64,000 bases of DNA, from the NCBI RefSeq assembly GCF_027596085.1, contig NC_072450.1, forward strand, positions 7,631,403 to 7,695,402, read 5' to 3'. The translations under genes were made by a program, and so were the position numbers. Shown here piece by piece: positions 23,833-33,890 of this stretch. Numbering within the stretch: position 1 is the first letter of the stretch; every line of letters starts with the position of its first letter. Under the pieces are notes generated by a model. The model had not been told where the DNA came from, ran no database searches, and saw only the letters and a program-made list of their open reading frames with translations. Origin of the DNA: Anoplopoma fimbria. Taxonomy: Eukaryota > Chordata > Actinopteri > Perciformes > Anoplopomatidae.

Positions 23833-23906
23833 TCACCTCCGTGGTGGCGGGTAGAGGGAGGGGGTTGCTGCTTGTTGGCTGGCAACAATAGCTGACGAGG
23901 ACAGAC
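23833..23906 (-). CDS. znf609: znf609, short terminal coding exon ending SLYPPPRR-stop
   Basis: A 74-bp coding exon too short for open-reading-frame detection. The acceptor is CGCCGTAG/GTCTG; it completes the glycine left by the previous exon and encodes LSSSAIVASQQAATPSLY then PPPRR and TGA. This closely matches the mammalian ZNF609 C-terminus as I recall it (LSSTAIVASQQ, SLYPPPRR), which makes the exon very secure despite its size. The stop codon is embedded in CGGAG/GTGAGA, a strong splice donor consensus at 23,837/23,836. If that donor is used, the frame would continue into the exon starting at 22,438 and end after RRET. If it is not used, transcription runs on through 23,832 as 3' UTR, but I find no AATAAA before 22,440 on this strand. 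Confidence 0.92.
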
Positions 23907-24166
23907 CTACGGCGAGTCGGAAAATTCCTATTTAGGTTCTGAATTTAGATTGCTGATTGGTCATCTGCCAAAATGTAACAGTCTGCATCTACTTACAGTA
24001 AATATTCTGACTGTGGGCCTTTTTTTTTTTTTTTTTTTTGTATTAACCTAACTGGCATTAATCTACTTTGCATATATAGTGCCTTATTAAGCATGTTTAT
24101 AACATTTAGTGTACAGAATCAACTGACAAAACAGCAGAGACGGAGGCCGGCGGAGGGCTGACTGAC

Positions 24167-24547
24167 CTGTGGCGTAGGACAGGTCGTATTGGCCTGAGAG
24201 CAGGGGGTATCCCAGGTGGTGGTGAGAGGGCATGATGCGCTGCGAGGGCGAGGAGCGTGGTCGGTCCACGTCCCTTTCTCTCTCCCTCTCGCGCTCCCTT
24301 TCCCGATCTCTGTCTCCCCCGGCTCCTCTGTCCTGCTCCCTCTCCCTCTCGTGGGGTGGCTTGTCGCCTACTGTGGGGGATTTGCTCTTGTACTGGCTGG
24401 CGTGCTGATGCAGGATATCCAGGGCTTTGGAGTCCGCTGCCGTTTTGGTGACCGTGGGGCTGGCGCGAGATTTGTCCCCGCCTTCTTCGCCTCCGGCCAT
24501 TTTACTGCCGTATGGAGAAAACGGATAGCCTCCAGGAAGGTACGAAC
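24167..24547 (-). CDS. znf609: znf609, penultimate coding exon (KALDILHQHASQYKSKSPT)
   Basis: A 381-bp exon that enters and leaves in phase 1 (acceptor CTCGTAG/GTTCG, donor GCCACAG/GTCAGT). It completes the glycine after QNYP and reads SYLPGGYPFSPYGSKMAGGE, then ASPTVTKTAADSKALDILHQ, HASQYKSKSPTVGDKP, a charged arginine/glutamate dipeptide run (REREREQDRG and eight or so further RE units), then DVDRPRSSPSQRIMPSHHHL and GYPLLSGQYDLSYATG. All conserved blocks align with the C-terminal region of mammalian ZNF609 in the same order. The RE repeat is encoded by a purine-rich stretch (24,260-24,345) and is probably variable in length between individuals or species. The following intron is 260 bp. 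Confidence 0.95.
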
Positions 24548-25781
24548 CTACGAGTGAGGGAGAGTATCGATGGTTCAAAATCAGGTTTATGTGGAACACA
24601 AATGTGACAGTTGATTATTGCCTATAATCAATTAATGCTCACATCAATCAAGCTTAACAGTCAACACAATTGATTTCAGGTCACCAATCAGTCTGTTTTG
24701 ACTTCTAGACGCAATGTCACGTCTGCTTAATATCCAGGTATCGACAGTTAAACAGTCTAGTACCAGCCTATTATCTATACATGGGATTATTTTCATGTTA
24801 AAATGAAAAAGAAAACACTCTTAATATTGCAATGTGGTTGACCACATCTGCAGAATTTGGCATTTTCGTTTGATTTGCAAAGGGGAAAGGGGAGAAGCAT
24901 TTTTCAACAGTATGGTAGCCACACCTGGTCTGGTGGTGAATACATGGATACTATATTCTTTGGGCTTCAAATATCAGGAGGATTTTGCCAACCCACTTAA
25001 TATTTCTGGAACACAATTTAAGAATGGAAGGATGCCTTTTTTCAGTAAATGTAATTTTCCATTTATAATAATCCTGTTGAGAACCACAAAATCAATCCTT
25101 GATTGACCTGACCTATCCAACTTCCTTGCAGATTACTCCCATGCTGTGTTTCCCCCCCCCCTTCAAGGTCCAGCAAATTATCCTCATCATTATTAATGAT
25201 TTCTTTCTGCTTCACCATTTTCAAACATAACTGCAATTTCTAATAAAGAAAACACAAAATAATTGCTGCAAATTACATCTGAGATTTATGCAGAACATTC
25301 TGTCTGTTCTGAATGAAATTATCACAAAAAACACACAGAGATCCTGCTGAAAGAACATACAGTTATGAGAGAGAATATTAATCTCCAAAGACAAATCCTT
25401 GGAAACATTGTGTTCTCAAAAAGCAATACATGCAAAATAAAAACAAAAAGATATTAAAGTCTTTGTGGAGTATGTTGCCTTTACTTCATATTACACATCT
25501 ATCAATGAAGATAGGGTCAACAGCTTTATCACCATTCTCAATCAGTGCTAATGTTAGTCTTGCATGTATTTGACAAAAGAAACCACTGATGACCAAATTA
25601 ATGATTAAACTAATTAGCCAGAAGAATATTACAAACTGGATGACTTTAGCTTGCTAATGTCATCGGTTCAAACTAATTAAAAAAAGGAAGAAAGACATTA
25701 TTTTTCATACTGCATATTATATCTTATAGAGGTGTATTAAACCACCTCATATATACATTCATTGCCATTCAAATGTCATAC
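24548..25781 (-). other. znf609: znf609 intron, 1.23 kb
   Basis: Bounded by donor CCCAG/GTATGA and acceptor CTCGTAG. AT-rich; short open frames only; a C homopolymer at 25,151-25,160. Nothing else noted. Confidence 0.9.
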
Positions 25782-26151
25782 CTGGGTAATTCTGCATCAT
25801 GACCGACGGCATGCCCCTGTATCCAGGGTGGTTGGGGTCATAGCCTTGTCCATAGGGGTAACCATGCATGTAGGGCATGTAGCCTTGGTGCTGTGCGAGT
25901 GGTGATGAGAACTGCATGTGGGGATTAGAACGAGAGTCTTTGCTCATGACCCGGTGGTCCTCAGAGGTGATTCTGGGATCACTAGCCTCTTTGCCGTCCT
26001 CCTTGGGCCCACTCTGACTGTCCTTGGGCCTGGGCCTGTCATCCTTTAATTTACGATCGCGTTCCCGCTCTCTGTCCCTCTCATCTTTCCATCGAGGTTG
26101 TTGTTGCTGGTGTTCGTCTTCTGCTTGGGGCTTCTGGCTCTCGGGGTACTG
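25782..26151 (-). CDS. znf609: znf609, coding exon with RWKDERDRERERDRKLK and PYMHGYPYGQGYDPNHPGYR
   Basis: A 370-bp exon, entering in phase 0 and leaving in phase 1 (donor CCCAG/GTATGA). It starts QYPESQKPQAEDEHQQQQP, continues into an Arg/Glu/Asp-rich stretch, then KEDGKEASDPRITSED, and ends with a glycine/tyrosine-rich conserved block that includes YMPYMHGYPYGQGYDPNHPG and RGMPSVMMQNYP. The second half matches mammalian ZNF609 closely. The first 19 residues differ from what I remember of the mammalian protein, which has a tryptophan- and tyrosine-rich piece before the RWK motif. The 5' splice acceptor is a tandem CAGCAG, so the exon may start at 26,151 or 26,148. The upstream intron is only 113 bp. 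Confidence 0.94.
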
Positions 26152-26264
26152 CTGAAGGCGGTAAAGAAGATCCAAGTCAGCATAAATCAGCATCTACATA
26201 TTTAAATAAATCTAAAACACTCTCATAAAAAGGTCTAACACTGTTATACTAGATTGGTGTTTAC
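26152..26264 (-). other. znf609: znf609 short intron, 113 bp
   Basis: Donor CGACAG/GTAAAC and acceptor ACCGCCTTCAG/CAG. The insert is AT-rich. Reading through from the 26,265 exon meets a stop after VNTNLV, so it is a true intron rather than part of one long exon. Confidence 0.92.
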
Positions 26265-26838
26265 CTGTCGGTACCACATGGCTTGTTCCATCCCTGCCTG
26301 ACCTCTGGACTCCAGTGCTTGCTTGGAGTCTTCCTTTCCATGGTGGCCCCCTTCCGTCAGCTTCATCTTTAGCCCCTCAGCTTGCTGGGACTTTGGATCG
26401 TCGCCCTTTATGCTTCCAAGGGATTTGGAGGAGGACTCAGAGGGCGAGTCCCTGGATTTGCTTGGGGGCTGCGATGACTTCCCGAGGTCCGACTGACTTG
26501 GGGCTTTGGAGAGGCTTGGCGGCATTGGGCTCTTCTGTTTCCACTCCTCCTTCATGGAGGCTTCTCGTTCTTTTAAAGCTACGTCTGACTTCTTCTCAGC
26601 GCGATGCTGCTCAGCCATCTGTCGCTGCCGGTCTTCGTACTGTTGCCGGTAGGCCGGGTTGGTGTTTATCAAGTGGTTATGGTAGGCTTGATCGGGATGG
26701 TATGCATATGGTGGGACATAAGCATACTGGTTGTAGTAAAGAGGTTGCATGTACATGTTGGATCGCTGTTGGATGACTGACGGTTGCTGCTGCTGCTGCT
26801 GCTGTTGTTGTTGTTGCTGCTGTTGTTGCTGCTGTTGT

Positions 26839-26873
<35 letters not shown>

Positions 26874-26940
26874 TTGTTGTTGTTGCTGTTGTTGCTGTTG
26901 CTGCTGTTGTTGCTGCTGCTGCTGCTGCTGTTGTTGTTGT

Positions 26941-26972
<32 letters not shown>

Positions 26973-28743
26973 CTGCTGGCCAGGAGTAATGATGTCAGGT
27001 TTGCGGTCTTCATGAACCTCAACCTTGACTTTTTCCTCAACTGGGTCCTGGTCCTCTTCCCTTTTGATCTTAACCTGACCTTCAGCCACTGGCGTGCCTG
27101 GATTGGGCCCACCAGGACTGGGGTTTACGTAATTGGGTGAGTAATAAGCGTCATAGCCGGGATAGTACGGGGATTCTTTGCTGGGTGCTGGCTGGGTTGG
27201 AAAGAGCGCTTTTTTGACACTTTCCCTGACAGCTTGTTCCTCTGTTCTGACTTTGACGCCATCGGTTCTTCCTTCACCATCCTCACCAGCATCTGAAATG
27301 TCTGAATATGCTGGGCTATTTGTTTTGACTGACGAGTTGTCGGCACCGTTCTGGTTCACCGCGTGAAGTGGCGTGAGAGGCTGTGGCATCCCACTGCCAT
27401 CTATCCGACTGGCTACACCAATGGATGGGCTAGGGGCATTGTCAGAAAAGCTGTAAATTTTATCAGCCTCAGCCTTGATACTGGCCAAGCGACTCTGGTG
27501 AGGATCTGAGGAGCCATTGAGGAGTCCTTCCCCCTTATTTCCTGGATCAGACGTTTCAGGGTATGGAAGCTTCCCTTCCTCCAGTTTCCCTCCCTTTCCC
27601 GGCGGCTTGGGGCTGTCAGCCTCCTTCCCACCATCCTTTTTCTTCTTGTCTTTCTTTTTCTTGTCTTTGGAGCTACTTGAGGCAGGATCTCCAATGGCAG
27701 GGGGTTTAGGCTGTGTGCCCTTCATTTGGGGACTCTTGGGAATCCCTTGTATCATTGGGGTAAGCCCCGGGGAAGAATTTGGGTTTCCTGGAGGAAAAGG
27801 GTACATCTGCTGGGATGCTGTCGAGCCAGGGCCAACGGGCCGTGGTGACTTCATGTTTTTCTGGGCCATTTTATCAGCCTTTGTGCCAGCCTTTTTAGAC
27901 TTGTCTGATCCTCTCTTGTCATCCATACCATCGTTACTGGCCTCATCGGTGAGGCATGGCCCATCCTCACACCCGTCCGTCGGGGTACCTCCCATTTCTT
28001 GGTCGGTCTCAGCAAGTTTCTTTTTACTCTGCTTTGAACCAAACTTGCCAGGAGATGGCGAAGGACTTTGAGCATCAAAGTTCCTGCCTTTTGGAGTAAC
28101 TGAACGAGCCGGAGACAAACATCCTTTCTGAGAGATCGATGCTCCATTACAGTTCCCTGGTTCAGGGTGGAGAGTGGAGTCCTCTCCATATTCACTGTCT
28201 GCATCTAATTCCAACTTTATGTCATCATCATTGTGAGCACGGGCTTGGTGGTACTTGAGACCATTGATGTGCTTGTACTTCTTGTTGCAGTTAGGATGTG
28301 GGCAATCAATAAGAACTGGAGAGGGGCAGCTGCGATCGAGGGGAGGTGGAAGTGGCTCCGTCTTAATCGAAGGAATAGGGAGACCTGTTGGTCCCACCCC
28401 ACTGTTGGAGTTTGTCCGCATACGTTTGTTGCCTTTAGTGTCCTCTGAGCTGGAATTGGGTTCCATATCCGAGGCTGGTTTGGTCTTACGTTTTCCAGCT
28501 GAGGAGGGACTGGCCTTGATGTCCTCAGTGTTGCTGTTGGGTGGAGTGCGGCGCTCTGATGGCGTCTGGCTGCCCCTCCGGCCTTTGCTGTTAGAGGCAG
28601 CCCGCGTCTTGTTGTTGGTGGTGCCCTTGTTGTCTGACGAGTTGCTGTTCTCATTGATAGGGGTGTTGCTATTCGGTCTCATTCGCTTACCTCGACCACG
28701 GCCATTCCTCATCTCCAGATCGCTTGTAGGGGATTCACAAAAT
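26265..28743 (-). CDS. znf609: znf609, giant central exon with zinc finger and 65-residue polyglutamine tract
   Basis: A 2,479-bp exon encoding 826 complete residues after the shared arginine (enters phase 2, leaves phase 0). It opens FCESPTSDLEMRNGRGRGKR, a basic region. The single C2H2-like finger is at exon residues 147-170 (positions 28,233-28,304): C-x4-C-x12-H-x4-H within DCPHPNCNKKYKHINGLKYH. Low-complexity serine, proline and lysine regions follow, including KDKKKKDKKKKD near residue 360, then the conserved SSDPHQSRLASIKAEADKIY near 410 and SPAYSDISDAGEDGEG. Residues 589-653 are 65 consecutive glutamines. After that comes a tyrosine-rich segment (NMYMQPLYYNQYAYVPPYAY) and a charged, probably helical stretch with ALKEREASMKEEWKQK. 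The finger is the likely nucleic-acid or protein contact; most of the rest is predicted disordered. The order of blocks matches ZNF609 rather than ZNF608. The polyglutamine tract is the clearest lineage-specific change. Confidence 0.96.
26784..26978 (-). repeat. znf609: coding CAG/CAA repeat, 65 glutamine codons
   Basis: From 26,784 to 26,978 every codon on the minus strand is CAG or CAA, giving 65 uninterrupted glutamines between HEDRKPDIITPG and PSVIQQRSNMYM. CAG and CAA are freely mixed, with no long pure CAG run, which usually makes such tracts more stable than pure repeats. Flanking residues are conserved ZNF609 sequence, so the tract is an in-frame insertion into an otherwise normal protein. 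Confidence 0.97.
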
Positions 28744-30773
28744 CTGCAGTAGCGGAAAATAAATCACGTATAAGAATTAGTGATGGTTGATTTCCATACT
28801 CAGCGCTTTGGTTTAGAGTCTTAAATGATACAATGGAAAAACAACTGCTTATTCTTTATTTAATTAACATTTCTGTGAGGACTGAATAATACGACAATAG
28901 AAATGTTGTTATTTTAGTTGACAACTAACGATTGGTCTTTCATGACAACAAATCTCAAGAAATGATCTTGAACATATTTAACTCCTCCAAGATTAGACAC
29001 CTACATTGTCATTGGTGCAGCCGATTGTTTTATGTGTAACGGAGAGTACACCTGTATGTAATCAAGAGGTGACAAGTGATCTTTTGTTAAATTCACTTGT
29101 ATCTGGAAGGTCCAGATATGTTTCGCAGGTGCTGTGTAGACCCTTACCTAACCACACAGAACCATAGCACAGTTTGTACAAGATGCTACTTCTCTGCTTG
29201 GCCTTTCTAAAGTTTGTTATATTTTGACTGGGAATCTCCCATGCACAGGTATTTACTGCATTGAGATGCCAATATTACAAGCCACAGTAACACATTGTCT
29301 CATAGGAAATTCAGTAAATAAGTCATAACAGTAATACCATAGAGGACAATACTCTGGGGTCTAAGTCTTTCTGAATCCAGAACACATAATAAACAATGTG
29401 AATGACAATGTCCCTGTCCTCTCATAACATACTAATCTGATATTTTGTACACCGTTTGTGAGTAAGCACTTTGAACAAAGCTACATGACAACTCAGAGGC
29501 ATGCAAACATAATTTGAAAAGACAGCAGTGAACATTCTAGCTGCTTTGTAATCAAACGTGCGAGTCACTCAAATACTTAAAATAGCAGTTTGGCCTTATC
29601 TCTCCGTAACAGTAATGTAATTATCTTTCTGCACAGCAGTGGAGGTTAGGAATCTGTGTCAAAGAGAGACACGGGGCTGGTATGACTCACAGCTTCCTCT
29701 ACAAGTCTCTCCAAACAATTTCAACCCCAGCAGGGGAAGTGAACACATCCATAGTCTGGCAGTTGTAGAGGAATTTAGACTCATTACAAGCCCAAGTTTA
29801 TATTCAGTCTGCTGAAAGCTTTCTGAATTATTCATGTTGTGTCCCTAATGTAGTCGTACTGCAAACTGTAAGACTATCTTGGTCCAAATAAAGCCCAGCA
29901 AACCTCACTTACTGAACATTATTGTGATATACTGTGATACATTAGTGTGATGCAGCCTCGCCTTGTTTTCCATTAGCCATGCTTTAATCTTGAATTTTTT
30001 TTTCCTATTGCACTTAACCATGCATTTCAAATATAGATTTATATTTACATTTAGATGCAGTGCAGATGTCCTAAATCAAAGCAAGTGCTTGGCAATGTAT
30101 TTCACACAACCTGTGTATTTTGCATAACAAAGGAAAATACCCGGAAATTACAAACACCTTAAGCTACTGCTCACATAACACTGATCTAAGAAACTGCAGC
30201 CTTGGTGATAGAGAATGTTTTACAGTGTTGAGGAAAAAGCTATTAGTCCAATAATTGGATTCTGCAATCTGGCTTGTTAGAGTAGCTTTCTATTTCCACT
30301 ACTTCCTCCGGGGACACCAGCCGTTTGCCAATGAATCCCGTTTCCCCACACTCCAGATAGAGGCGAACATGTACTTTGAAAGGTCCAGCTGCAGACAAGT
30401 AAGTTTGTGCATTAGGCCGTATATCCTTGAGCTGATGGTACTACAGCAGATTCATATCACACGGAATATGAAAAGGTTAAGAGACCAAGTGCAGCTTGGA
30501 TAGAGAGACTGCATCAATGATTCATGGAAACCCTGACAGGTTTTTTTTTTCTCCACCTTGACATTTACAACTACCATGTGTGACAGTAAATTCTTTGTAA
30601 AGTGCAAATACCTTGCAAAACCGGTGAGTGTAGCTTCAGTTTGAGCAACACCACGCGAGTGATGTACCATTAATAGAACAAGTGTAGATTAGATGATGCA
30701 TATTTAAATAGTTTCTTATGTCACCCTGCTTTCTCCAGTTGAAATAAGAACCAAACAGGGGAATGCTCCTTAC
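28744..30773 (-). other. znf609: znf609 intron, 2.03 kb
   Basis: Lies between donor CCCAG/GTAAGG and acceptor CTACTGCAG. It is AT-rich with no coding potential that I can see and no recognisable repeat beyond short homopolymers. Confidence 0.9.
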
Positions 30774-30861
30774 CTGGGGGGAGCCCAGTCATGCCGTGTG
30801 CAGTCCAACAGGGTGCCCACATACGTCTTGTTTCTCCAAGTAACATTGACCACCAGCATGC
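30774..30861 (-). CDS. znf609: znf609, 88-bp coding exon ([13 protein letters not shown] segment)
   Basis: A short exon of 88 bp, entering in phase 1 and leaving in phase 2. The acceptor is CTCACAG/GC and the donor CCCCCAG/GTAAGG. It completes the glycine left by the exon at 42,001 and encodes [18 protein letters not shown] followed by [10 protein letters not shown]. This block is nearly invariant in ZNF609 and ZNF608 as I remember them and continues the upstream [13 protein letters not shown] sequence, so the two exons together form the conserved N-terminal domain of the family. The exon sits between an 11.1-kb intron upstream and a 2.0-kb intron downstream. It is too short to be found by open-reading-frame length; support is the exact phase match on both sides plus the peptide. 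Confidence 0.95.
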
Positions 30862-32990
30862 CTGTGAGACGAGGAAACAAAGAGGCCATTTACATTGTGT
30901 TAACCATGACGATAGAAACAAAATAGTTACACAAGAAGGAAAGTTTTTACAGTGAGTAGTAAGTGCATCGTGACTGCTGCATCAATGCGCTGATCTTCGC
31001 TAAAGGGTGTCACATGCAAGACCGTTAGACAAGTCAAAGATCCCTTTTTAATCTTCTTCACACAGTAAAGCCTCAGGGGGCAAGACTGACTGATATCTTC
31101 TAAATGACTCGGAACAGACTCGACTGCAGTCAGTATTTTATAACCTGTGTAGGATACTGGTGGAAGGTCTCACTAAGAATGATCACACTGAGGGAACCAG
31201 GGAATATTCGCTCAACACCCTCTCCATTTAAATAAGCCATCTCACGGTGGAGGAGATTTCCCTGAAGGAGAATCACTTGGAGGCAAATATTTATTTTTTT
31301 ACAGTTCTCTATCTCACTTTGCAGCCCAGAGATGTACTACCTTGGGGAGAATATGTATCTAGCGCTACGGCTTCTTAAAAAACAAACAAACAAACAAGCT
31401 CCTGGGTTAAACCAATTCGACGTGAGCGGTTCAGTTTGACGGACCGTAACCGAGGGTGCAAGAGAAGCTCCTTGACTTCACTGGTATTGCTGCAATCTGT
31501 CACACTTAGAAGCTTCTGTGTTGCCATTTGGCTAGTGTGAATTCGGTAGTGCTCGGTGTGAGCTACACTATCCGATCTGCGCCTCAGTGTGACACCGGAC
31601 CTTGCATTTCAAATCTAAAATTAGTTCAAGAAGATCACACGACTCTCTAGACACCAAATGTCACAAGTATGCATATTTGTACAAAGTCACACTAGTGAAA
31701 TACAACACCTTTTTTTTTTTTTTTTTTTTTTAAACACATCTAACTGCAGTAAATACAATTCATGTCAATGCAAAAAAGAAAGCCTAGCACAGGGTGTGAA
31801 GCAGGGTGGAGGCAGATGAATGGTAATTTGCAGCTTTTGCACCCAATTCAAAACTAAATCACCAACCAAACAGCTTCAGAGGATTAGGCGCAACGACCGT
31901 GCACAAAAACATTCTGAATTTATTGCCCTCCTACCACCACCACCACCACCACCATCCCCCCTCCTCCGTCCCCCGGTGGTGACCTCAGCTTGCCACTTCA
32001 GCACTGCAGAGAAACTGGAGGCTGCAGTGGGCTAACTTATCTAATGGCACAGGAATGCTGGCTGGCAGCTTCCGTCCCTCGGAGCATTTTATTAGCTTAG
32101 GAAACCTCTCTCGCTCACCCCGTTTCCCCCTCTCTCCTTCACCCTCACCCTCATTTCCTCTTTTTCAACGGTATAGCCATCCGCAAGCTTACAATCTTTC
32201 CCCCCCTCCCACACACAAGTCGCAGTTCAGACCTCATTTTTCTCCTCGCTGCCTCCGGCGTGAAGCGGGCGAGTGCATGAGGCATTTATATATGTTTACA
32301 GGAACCTGCTGACACTCGGCCACACGTCTCTCCCTTCGCTCTATGGCCGGAAAAACATGAGCGCCGGGTCGAGGCTGGATTCAACTGCAAATGTCGTTGA
32401 GGAGAGGTTCTCGAGCTCAGCTTTCTGTCACATTAAAAGAACACAGGCCTTCAACAGCCCGCCCCCCCTAAGCTCTCCAAACACTCCAACACAAAATGGC
32501 TCTGGCAGCTGGTTGTGGCAGGATGTAAATCAAGGCAGGGCGAATGAATGAGTAGTCTTTCATGATGCGCAGGATATAGTCCTCCCTGCTTTCTCTGGGC
32601 TTGGGGGGGTTGGAGGGGTGTTTAGAAATTCTGCCATGAGTTCTTAAAGGTTTTTAATGATTTTAAATTAGCATTAGACTGCCTCCTCACTTCAGTAGCT
32701 GTGACAATAGATGAGCATGAATGGAATTTGAGTGTTTCTGTTGCCCGTACTATAAGTAAAATTATTCTCTAACAAATAGTTCAGCATTTAATTAATACTC
32801 AGAGAATGAGAACATTTTTACCTCCCCATTTTAACCCCCCCTTTTTAGCTTTAGAGAGAGCCAGGCTTTTTTTGTTAGCCACTCAGAGTTACTCACGCTC
32901 AGTGAAGCTGAATGAGGAGTATCTCAAAAAAACATCTTCAAGCCACTGCAAAGGTTTTTCTTTTTACACGATTCAGGTCTGACCTTTGGT

Positions 32991-33130
32991 TCAGATATCA
33001 AGGACTTTCACAATCTTGTTCTGAAGAAATCCCATGGTGTATTTAGCTGCTGGATATGGATCATTGTCCTGTTGGAACATGAGTCTTTGTATCGGGTTCT
33101 CCAAAGGAAAATCCCTGTATTTTCCACAAC
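32991..33130 (-). pseudogene. degenerate Tc1/mariner transposase fragment
   Basis: The minus strand encodes KYRDFPLENPIQRLMFQQDN followed by DPYPAAKYTMGFLQNKIVKV, clearly the transposase segment around the second catalytic aspartate (FQQDNDPKHTAK in intact relatives). A stop follows directly after VLDI, the PDLNPIE motif with the catalytic glutamate is missing, and nothing recognisable remains on either side. It is a dead remnant in a znf609 intron. Confidence 0.85.
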
Positions 33131-33319
33131 TACAACAATCAGGGGTCTGCCCTAGAAAAAGTAGCCCACAGAGAAGGGTTGCAAACACTTTGCTTCATAA
33201 ATGTAAACGTGATGAGAAGATGTGAAGTTATCAAATGGGTGTCAATCTTATTAAGCATTACGTTCTAAATAAGTTCTTTAATAATTGGACACAAAATACT
33301 TAATTTGCATAGACAGTAT

Positions 33320-33890
33320 ATAAGAAGTGGACACGGTCACCATGACGTCCCCCATTGGTTTCTGGCCTGCCTGTTTTGAAGTCTTGAGTTTGGCATTTTG
33401 GCGTTGCCATCTTGGCTTTTTGAAACCAGAAGTGAGACAAGAGGGTAGCGTGTATTATAACCAAACTCTGAACAAGGCATTTCTAGGCAACCAAAAGGGT
33501 TAAAATTAACTTTCATGAACTGTAAACACACTGTGAAGGCTTTTCAAGTTGTAAGACAAAAACAAGGACAACTCCCAGACCGAACAACGGCGTGATAGCA
33601 ACCTGTCAATTACAAGATAGCCACGCCCTGAAGCAAACCCTGCTTTATGGTCTATTCTACTCTAAATGGGTCCATCATTTACTAAAATAACAACATGATG
33701 TATTGAAAAAGACTTGAAACTAGCAATTGAGAACATAAACTCATGTTTAAAATGTTAACGGAGGTAATAAATGAATGAGTCTGGCCATTTTCTCATAGAC
33801 TTCTATACAATCAGACTTCTTTTTGCAACCAGAGGAGTAGCCCCTTGCTAGCTATTTTAAAAGAATGCATGTTTAATCTCACTCATTAAG
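33320..33890. mobile_element. non-autonomous fish element (CGTTGCCATCTTGGCTTTTT)
   Basis: CCCCCATTGGTTTCTGGCCT, TTGAAGTCTTGAGTTTGGCA, GTTGCCATCTTGGCTTTTTG and AACCAGAAGTGAGACAAGAG at the left; CTCATAGACTTCTATACAAT and CAGACTTCTTTTTGCAACCA then GAGGAGTAGCCCCTTGCTAG at the right. I recognise both ends as belonging to one common teleost repeat. Exact borders not determined. Confidence 0.65.

Noticed and set aside
26669..27140. Open frames of poly-serine/asparagine, poly-cysteine and poly-leucine over the glutamine repeat
   Set aside because: These are other-frame shadows of the znf609 CAG/CAA tract.
27517..28752. Plus-strand and other-frame open frames of 117-184 residues
   Set aside because: They lie antisense or out of frame to the conserved giant znf609 exon and have no recognisable motifs.
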